Source of the DNA: Cycloclasticus sp.
GTDB taxonomy: Bacteria; Pseudomonadota; Gammaproteobacteria; Methylococcales; Cycloclasticaceae
Length of the DNA stretch: 10,693 nucleotides
NCBI GenBank assembly: GCA_018066825.1
Contig: JAGPVU010000145.1
Location: forward strand, 1 to 10,693
Reading direction: 5' to 3'
Shown here: piece after piece, positions 5,540 to 10,693 of the stretch
Layout of the letters: the number at the start of each line of letters is the position of its first letter
Position numbering within the stretch: the first letter of the stretch is position 1
Notes under the pieces: model-generated
Seen by the model: the letters and a program-made list of their open reading frames with translations, nothing else
Database searches by the model: none
Told to the model about the DNA's origin: nothing
Made by a program: the position numbers and the translations under genes

Positions 5540-6640
5540 ATGTCAGGAAATACATTCGGAAAATCTTTTTCGGTCACTAGCTTTGGCGAAAGTCATGGCG
5601 TTGCTATCGGTTGTATCGTTGATGGATGCCCTCCTGGACTGGCTTTATGCGAGGCTGACTTACAAGGTGATCTTGATTTAAGAAAACCGGGTACGTCTAG
5701 GCATACGACACAACGGCGTGAAGCCGATCAGGTTAAAATTTTATCGGGTATCTTTGAAGGTAAAACAACGGGTACACCCATCGCCCTGATGATCGAAAAC
5801 ACCGATCAACGGTCTAAAGACTATTCATCTATCAAAGATAGCTTTCGACCGGGTCACGCCGATTATAGTTATCATCAAAAATACGGTTTTCGTGATTATC
5901 GCGGAGGCGGTCGATCATCTGCACGCGAAACAGCCATGCGCGTAGCAGCGGGCGGCATCGCTAAAAAATACTTACATGAAAAGTTTGCCATAGAGATTAA
6001 AGGCTATTTAGCCCAATTAGGCCCGATCAAGCTTGAGCCTGTTGATATGAATAGTGTTCATCAAAATCCATTCTTCTGCCCACAACCGGATAAAGTGCCT
6101 GAATTAGAGGCCTATATGGATGCTTTAAGAAAGTCGGGCGATTCTGTGGGCGCACGTATTAATGTTAATGCGACGGGCGTTCCAGTCGGCTTAGGCGAGC
6201 CTATTTTTGACCGTTTGGACGCCGAATTGGCCCATGCACTGATGAGTATTAATGCGGTTAAAGGCGTAGAAATAGGTGGTGGATTTGCCTGTGTCAACGC
6301 ATTGGGAACTGAGTTTCGTGATGAAATAACCCCAACAGGTTTTTTAAGCAATCATGCTGGCGGTATCCTAGGTGGGATTTCAACGGGGCAGGCGATCTCT
6401 GTTAGTTTGGCACTTAAACCCACCTCTAGTTTGCGTCTAGCCGGGCGTTCGGTCGATACAACTGGGCAAGCCATCGAAGTGATAACAAAAGGCAGGCACG
6501 ACCCTTGTGTTGGCATTAGAGCGACACCTATCGCAGAAGCGATGGTTGCGATTGTTTTAATGGATCATTTATTGAGGCATCGAGCTCAAAATGCTGATGT
6601 GCGTTCGTCTGTGCCGGTAATACCTGCCGGTAATAATTAA
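5540..6640 (+). CDS. aroC: Chorismate synthase
   Basis: AroC performs the last step of the shikimate pathway, the trans-1,4 elimination of phosphate from 5-enolpyruvylshikimate 3-phosphate to give chorismate, with reduced FMN as cofactor, in the cytosol as a tetramer. The product has 366 residues, the normal bacterial length. It shows the N-terminal GESHG at 16-20, the RPGHADYSYHQKYGFRDYRG tract followed by GGRSSARETAMR near 102-133, SINAVKGVEIGGGF, GGISTGQAISVSLALKPTSS and the C-terminal GRHDPCVGIRATPIAEAM. All signature regions look intact, so an active enzyme is expected. The ATG at 5540 has AAGAGG at 5529-5534. It is probably cotranscribed with prmB. The last codons lie in a 13-base duplication (6612-6635). 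Confidence 0.97.
   Translation: MSGNTFGKSFSVTSFGESHGVAIGCIVDGCPPGLALCEADLQGDLDLRKPGTSRHTTQRREADQVKILSGIFEGKTTGTPIALMIENTDQRSKDYSSIKDSFRPGHADYSYHQKYGFRDYRGGGRSSARETAMRVAAGGIAKKYLHEKFAIEIKGYLAQLGPIKLEPVDMNSVHQNPFFCPQPDKVPELEAYMDALRKSGDSVGARINVNATGVPVGLGEPIFDRLDAELAHALMSINAVKGVEIGGGFACVNALGTEFRDEITPTGFLSNHAGGILGGISTGQAISVSLALKPTSSLRLAGRSVDTTGQAIEVITKGRHDPCVGIRATPIAEAMVAIVLMDHLLRHRAQNADVRSSVPVIPAGNN
6612..6635 (+). repeat. Direct repeat at the 3' end of aroC (13-base period)
   Basis: TGCCGGTAATA occurs at 6612-6622 and again at 6625-6635, separated by CC. Since 13 is not a multiple of 3, the two copies are read in different frames, as part of the tail VPVIPAGNN. Confidence 0.6.
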
Positions 6641-6676
6641 CCTACGGTCTATTTATTTTTAACAAAACTTAATCAA

Positions 6677-7867
6677 TTGAGTACTCAAAAATTGCCTTAT
6701 TGGCGATTATCTAGCGTCTATTTTTTTTACTTTGCGTCACTCGGGGCCTTAATACCTTATTTTGGCTTGTATTTGCATTCATTAGGTTTTTTAGCGGCTC
6801 AAGTTGGACTGGTTTTTGCTGTAATGCAAGGGACAAAATTGGTCGCACCTAGTCTGTTAGCAGCGCTATCAACGCGGTTTAACAATAGAATGCGGCTTGT
6901 CCAGCTGGCCGCTTTATTGACGGTGCTTAGTTTTAGCTTTTTATTAATTGAGCAGACCTTTTATTGGGTGCTAGTCATTACCTTTGCCTTTAGCTTTTTC
7001 TGGAATGCTATGTTGCCGCAATTTGAATCGATCACTTTAACAAAACTAGGGACGAATACACACGCTTATAGTGATATACGGTTATGGGGCTCCTTGGGGT
7101 TTATTGCGACAGTAGCTGGAACGGGGCTTATCCTTGATGTCGTCGATCTATCCTTATGGCCCTTGTTAGTTAGCCTCTGCTTGGCAGCTATTTTGCTGTC
7201 AAGCTTATCGTTACAAGACAAGCAAATAAAACCACAGCAGAGTCAAAATAATTCCATTATCTCAATTGTTAGGCAAAAAAAAGTCATCGTTTTTTTTATG
7301 GTGGTTTTCCTGGTGCAGGCTTCGCACGGCCCATACTATGTTTTTTACTCAATCTTGCTGGATAATTTAGGTTACAACGAAACACAAATTGGACAATTTT
7401 GGGCCTTAGGTGTGATCGCGGAAATTGTCCTTTTTATCGCCATAAAACATGTGTTTAAACGTGTTTCTTTGCGTTTTGTTATGTTAATGAGTGTTTTTTT
7501 AACGATGATCCGATGGTTAATGATCGGTTGGTTGTCAACCAGTCTAGTTGCTTTATTGATCGCGCAGTTGCTGCATGCCGCGTCGTTTGGCTCTTTTCAC
7601 GTAGTGTGTATTCATTTGACACACCGCTATTTTAAGGGACATCAACAAGATAAAGGGCAAGCTTTTTATAGTAGCGTAGGCTATGGTGCTGGCGGTATGT
7701 TAGGCGTGTTTGTTGCAGGTTTATTATGGGATGACCTAGGTGAAACAGGTGCGTTTAGTGCGGCTTTTTTCATGAGCGCCATTGCTTTGTTCTTAACCTG
7801 GAAGTGGGTCGAAAGAGGTGATAATAAACCATTAAAGGTTGAGCTTGATGAGTTAAGGCCTTTGTAA
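6677..7867 (+). CDS. MFS transporter of the HcaT (phenylpropionate permease-like) family
   Basis: The product has 396 residues and about twelve hydrophobic segments, as expected for an inner membrane major facilitator. The opening LPYWRLSSVYFFYFASLGAL and the helix pair that follows, the WNAMLPQFESITLTKLG segment at about 112-129 and the YSDIRLWGSLGFI motif near 131-143 are typical of the MFS_1_like/HcaT group (compare E. coli HcaT and the Pseudomonas permease encoded near aroC). The substrate cannot be read from the sequence; HcaT takes up 3-phenylpropionate, but most homologues are uncharacterised. The TTG at 6677 is the only usable start near the expected N-terminus: no ATG or GTG occurs in frame after the aroC stop 36 bases upstream, and no good ribosome binding site is visible. 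The next gene begins after 63 bases. Confidence 0.85.
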   Translation: MSTQKLPYWRLSSVYFFYFASLGALIPYFGLYLHSLGFLAAQVGLVFAVMQGTKLVAPSLLAALSTRFNNRMRLVQLAALLTVLSFSFLLIEQTFYWVLVITFAFSFFWNAMLPQFESITLTKLGTNTHAYSDIRLWGSLGFIATVAGTGLILDVVDLSLWPLLVSLCLAAILLSSLSLQDKQIKPQQSQNNSIISIVRQKKVIVFFMVVFLVQASHGPYYVFYSILLDNLGYNETQIGQFWALGVIAEIVLFIAIKHVFKRVSLRFVMLMSVFLTMIRWLMIGWLSTSLVALLIAQLLHAASFGSFHVVCIHLTHRYFKGHQQDKGQAFYSSVGYGAGGMLGVFVAGLLWDDLGETGAFSAAFFMSAIALFLTWKWVERGDNKPLKVELDELRPL

Positions 7868-7930
7868 TGGGCGCTTTTTACATAAATGATTTACTATATT
7901 GTTGCTTATTAAAGGCTTAAATAGACGCTA

Positions 7931-8830
7931 ATGAAAAAAACAAAAGAAAAAAAATTAACGATTGGTATTTCATCAATGGCGTTATTCGACTTAGTTGAGT
8001 CGAATAGGGTTTTTGAAACCGAGGGTAAAGAAGCCTATTGTAACTACCAAATTGCGCGTGAGGATGATGTTCTTGAGCCTGGCGTAGCTTACCCCCTCGT
8101 TAAAAAACTATTGGGTCTAAACCGGCACTTGTCTGAATCACTCGTTGAAGTGATTCTATTATCGCGAAACAGTGCTGATACCGGGTTACGGGTGTTTAAT
8201 TCAATTCATGAGCATGATTTGGATATAAAGCGGGCAGCTTTTACCAGTGGAGAAACCCCCTTTGCGTACATTTCTGCTTTTGAAGTAGACCTTTTTTTAT
8301 CGACATCCCCTAGTGATGTCCGCAAGGCGTTGGAAGCGGGGTATGCAGCGGCGACTATTTTATCGGGTAAAGGTAGTGGTTTAGCGCATGAGCAGTTACG
8401 GATTGCTTTTGACGGTGATGCGGTTATTTTTTCAGATGAATCAGAGCGTATTTATAAGGAAAAAGGTTTGGATGCATTCACCGAAAATGAACAACAAACC
8501 GCTAGAGAGCCTATGTCCGGCGGACCATTTAAGTCTTTTTTATCAGCCTTACACAACCTACAGAGTCATTTTACTGAACAGACCTCACCGGTAAGAACAG
8601 CCTTAGTAACCGCTCGCTCTGCGCCGGCGCATGAGCGCGTAGTACGGACATTACGTTCGTGGGATATTAGAATTGATGAAGCGTTATTCTTAGGTGGTTT
8701 GCAAAAAGGTGAGTTTTTAAAGTCGTTTGGGGCGGATATATTCTTTGATGATCAAGCTAGTCACTGCGAATCTGCTAACGAACATGTGCCTACTGGGCAT
8801 GTCCCACATGGTGTCGCTAACGATGATTAA
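7931..8830 (+). CDS. 5'-nucleotidase of the cytosolic NT5C1 type
   Basis: The 299-residue product matches the family of cytosolic 5'-nucleotidase I, a HAD-like fold that dephosphorylates nucleoside 5'-monophosphates (AMP in the animal enzymes) with Mg2+. Key features are RIAFDGDAVIFSDESE at 157-172 with the nucleophile region D161-G-D163, SGGPFKSFL at 196-204, LVTARSAPAHERVVRTLRSW at 225-244, and the acidic metal-site segment ADIFFDDQ.SH near 268-278. There is no signal peptide, so it acts in the cytosol. The ATG at 7931 is preceded only by AT-rich DNA without a strong ribosome binding site; a separate promoter in the 63-base gap is possible but I could not define one. Its TAA at 8828-8830 overlaps the stop of the convergent fimX-like gene. 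Bacterial substrates of this family are not settled, so the exact nucleotide is open. Confidence 0.88.
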   Translation: MKKTKEKKLTIGISSMALFDLVESNRVFETEGKEAYCNYQIAREDDVLEPGVAYPLVKKLLGLNRHLSESLVEVILLSRNSADTGLRVFNSIHEHDLDIKRAAFTSGETPFAYISAFEVDLFLSTSPSDVRKALEAGYAAATILSGKGSGLAHEQLRIAFDGDAVIFSDESERIYKEKGLDAFTENEQQTAREPMSGGPFKSFLSALHNLQSHFTEQTSPVRTALVTARSAPAHERVVRTLRSWDIRIDEALFLGGLQKGEFLKSFGADIFFDDQASHCESANEHVPTGHVPHGVANDD

Positions 8831-10693
8831 CGGTCTAGATCGAAATCAAAATGCATGCGAGCAGAGGGTTTTTGAAGAAAATACCCTTGTACCGCATCGA
8901 CGCCCATATTCCAAAGTAAGGCCAGTGTGTTGGCATTTTCAACAGATTTGGCGATGGTTTTAACGTTGTTACGTTGGGTGACAGTCAGAATATTTTGAAT
9001 GGTCGATTTTGAGGTCTCATTATTTAATAAGTTTTGGCTAAATGTACCGTCAATTTTTACATAATCAACGCTGTATTCTTTAAGGATACTGTCGGTTATT
9101 TGGCTAAAGCCGATTTGATCGAATGCAATTTGGCAATGGCATTCTTTTTTCATGACGTTGACGAAGTTTTTCAATACGGTAGGGTCTGTTTTAACGTCAG
9201 TAAAATTAATTTGGAACACAAGTAAGCTGGCATTAATGTTGGCTTGCTTAATTTCTTTAACCAAATTTTCTATAAACACCTCATTTCTATACGTTACATT
9301 GGATAATGTAATAAAAAATTTTCTTTTTAGACCTTGACGCATAGCCTGTTTAATTTGCTTGATGCTGTTTTTAATAACCCATTCATCTAGGTAGCTAATA
9401 AGCCCCGTTTTTTCAGCGGTTAAAATAAAGTTGTCAGGTGGTATATGAAAGTTTTTTTCGTCAACAATTCGCAGTAATACGGCATAATTTTCAGTGTTCT
9501 TTTCTGATAAATCTACGATCGGTTGATATAAGGCATTAAACCTATTGTGCTCAATAGCGGATTGAATTAATTGGGTATTTTTTTCTTCGTCGATAATGAC
9601 GGTTAAGGGTGTGGTCACAGAATCAAATACGTGTATTTGGTTGCCACCCATTGCATTCGCTTTGTCACATGCTTTGTCAGCTTGGGACACCAGTTGTTCA
9701 GCTGTAGTGACCTTGTTGCTAACAAAACTGACGCCGATGCTCATTGATAATTTTCGGTATTGTTTATCGTTACCAAATAGGCTGTTAGTCACATCAGTCA
9801 GAATCATTTGGCAGTTTAATAAAAACTCTGATCGACTCAATGTGGTTGAAAACAGCGTAAAAGCAGCATCACTGTAGCGTGCAAGGATGTCTTTCTCGTT
9901 AGATATTTTATTAATAATCGCTGCTATTGTTCGAATAACATCATCGACATAGTCAAGGTTATGCTGGTCGCGCACAGTGCGGAAGTCATCAATGAGAATG
10001 ATCGCCAAAGAACCGTGGGGATCAGTTTTTGATAATTCTTTTTGTATTATCTCGTGAGTAAACCGTTTGTTGTATAAACCGGTTTCATGATCAAAAGTTC
10101 TTAAATCGGTGAAGCCTTTATCAATATTGCTCCATGCATCTGGGTTATGAACAAGAATTTGCGTACATAGCTGGTCATCAACAAAACAATGCGTTTTGTA
10201 TAATGTGGTGACAAATGAATCACTCTCGCGGGTTTGAATTAAGGCAGAAAAAATTGTTTCATCGGGTAATGACTCTAACGATGTATTAAGTTTTTTATCA
10301 TTCGGAGCTGTTTCGGTTGGCCAATTAGCTGAAGAGCTAAATTCCAACACAGGTGAATTAGCCATGACGGTGCCCGAAGGAATTTTGAATAAGCGTTTAT
10401 ACGCTTGATTCGTTGAAATGTATTTGCCATCGTGAATAAGCGCCGCACCATCTTCTGTATGCTTTAAAAAAGCATCGAAGCGATATTTTTCATTTTTATA
10501 TAAGGAGTTTATTTGGTGGTATAAATATTTATTATGTTGTGAAGATAACTCTCGATTAATAGATTTTACGATTAACGATACTGGCTGTAAGGGCCGCGCG
10601 TCTATAAGACTGTCAATATCCATGTTTGAATCAAGGATATCGCTTATCTGCGAATCGTGTTGAGTAATAACAATCAAGGGTAGGTGCACAAAC
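8827..10693 (-). CDS. FimX-like c-di-GMP receptor: REC-PAS-GGDEF-EAL with degenerate active sites (partial)
   Basis: The frame is open through the right edge, so the N-terminus is missing; the GTG at 10689 is not a credible start. Numbering from that codon, residues 1-50 look like the end of a receiver domain (PLIVITQHDS, then LQPVSLIVKSINRELS). Residues 68-180 resemble the FimX PAS domain (FDAFLKHTEDGAALIHDGKY, ISTNQAYKRLF, CTQILVHNP). GGDEF lies at about 195-355 with SDAAF (273-277) in place of GGDEF. EAL lies at about 372-615 with AVL (403-405) in place of EAL and DQIG (524-527) in place of DDFG; K545-I-D547 and QGYFLQKP (601-608) remain. Neither cyclase nor phosphodiesterase activity is expected. 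FimX of Pseudomonas and Xanthomonas is likewise degenerate, binds c-di-GMP through its EAL domain and controls type IV pili at the pole. FimX rather than another hybrid is favoured by the PAS type and C-terminal QGYFLQKPSARM.FDF. Confidence 0.82.
   Translation of the reverse strand, partial: FVHLPLIVITQHDSQISDILDSNMDIDSLIDARPLQPVSLIVKSINRELSSQHNKYLYHQINSLYKNEKYRFDAFLKHTEDGAALIHDGKYISTNQAYKRLFKIPSGTVMANSPVLEFSSSANWPTETAPNDKKLNTSLESLPDETIFSALIQTRESDSFVTTLYKTHCFVDDQLCTQILVHNPDAWSNIDKGFTDLRTFDHETGLYNKRFTHEIIQKELSKTDPHGSLAIILIDDFRTVRDQHNLDYVDDVIRTIAAIINKISNEKDILARYSDAAFTLFSTTLSRSEFLLNCQMILTDVTNSLFGNDKQYRKLSMSIGVSFVSNKVTTAEQLVSQADKACDKANAMGGNQIHVFDSVTTPLTVIIDEEKNTQLIQSAIEHNRFNALYQPIVDLSEKNTENYAVLLRIVDEKNFHIPPDNFILTAEKTGLISYLDEWVIKNSIKQIKQAMRQGLKRKFFITLSNVTYRNEVFIENLVKEIKQANINASLLVFQINFTDVKTDPTVLKNFVNVMKKECHCQIAFDQIGFSQITDSILKEYSVDYVKIDGTFSQNLLNNETSKSTIQNILTVTQRNNVKTIAKSVENANTLALLWNMGVDAVQGYFLQKPSARMHFDFDLDR

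Noticed and set aside
5862..5869. GCCGATTA in aroC and a similar GCCGATTT near 9111 as sigma-28 boxes
   Set aside because: Both lie within coding sequence without a matching -35 element at the right distance and do not precede a gene.
7868..7930. Promoter or terminator in the 63-base gap before the nucleotidase gene
   Set aside because: TTTACA at 7877-7882 and TATATT at 7895-7900 are only 12 bases apart, too close for sigma-70, and no hairpin with a T-run was found.
10687..10689. GTG at 10689 as the true start of the FimX-like gene
   Set aside because: The frame stays open to the window edge, and residues after it look like the second half of a receiver domain, so the gene begins outside the window.
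7931..10693. Functional link between the 5'-nucleotidase and c-di-GMP breakdown through the FimX-like neighbour
   Set aside because: The genes are convergent rather than in one operon, and the FimX-like protein lacks catalytic residues; adjacency alone is too little.

Overview
The window reads as chromosomal DNA of a motile, AT-leaning gammaproteobacterium with polar flagella. Three things point this way. The ParP-like/CheW/DUF2802 order is the distal end of the polar flagellar-chemotaxis cluster of Pseudomonas, Vibrio and Shewanella. The order prmB-aroC-MFS transporter resembles the pseudomonad arrangement (from memory). A FimX-like protein is also present. The base composition and several TTG starts do not look like Pseudomonas itself. 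A Thiotrichales-type relative (Methylophaga- or Cycloclasticus-like) is possible but is only a guess. Genes are tightly packed; there is no RNA gene, insertion sequence, CRISPR array or gap over 100 bases.

Region 1 (2-1593, + strand) is the end of a chemotaxis/polar-landmark operon: a partial ParP-like protein with a C-terminal CheW-like domain, cheW, an unrecognised 55-residue gene with a very strong ribosome binding site, and a DUF2802 membrane protein of the FipA type. The small gene overlaps the FipA-like start by one base.

Region 2 (1590-4497, - strand) converges on region 1 and overlaps its last stop codon. Read 5' to 3' it encodes an HDOD protein with a Crp-like N-terminal domain, a FliK-type hook-length protein with a TTG start, and a stand-alone copy of the FlhB C-terminal cytoplasmic domain. 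FliK and FlhB_C are the known partners in the flagellar export substrate switch, so this is a compact export-switch module headed by a signalling-type protein.

Region 3 (4596-8830, + strand) is divergent from region 2 across a 98-base gap. It holds prmB (ribosomal protein L3 glutamine methyltransferase), aroC (chorismate synthase), an HcaT-like MFS transporter and a cytosolic-type 5'-nucleotidase. These are housekeeping and metabolic genes.

Region 4 (8827-10693, - strand) is a FimX-like protein with REC-PAS-GGDEF-EAL layout that leaves the window at its N-terminal side. Both cyclic-di-GMP enzyme motifs are degenerate, so it is predicted to be a c-di-GMP receptor or scaffold. Its stop codon overlaps that of the nucleotidase by four bases, repeating the tail-to-tail arrangement seen at 1590-1593.

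No clearly new multi-gene system is visible. The most novel items are the 55-residue gene between cheW and fipA, the HDOD-fliK-flhB' operon with its NPSD variant of the FlhB cleavage motif, and the doubly degenerate FimX-like protein.
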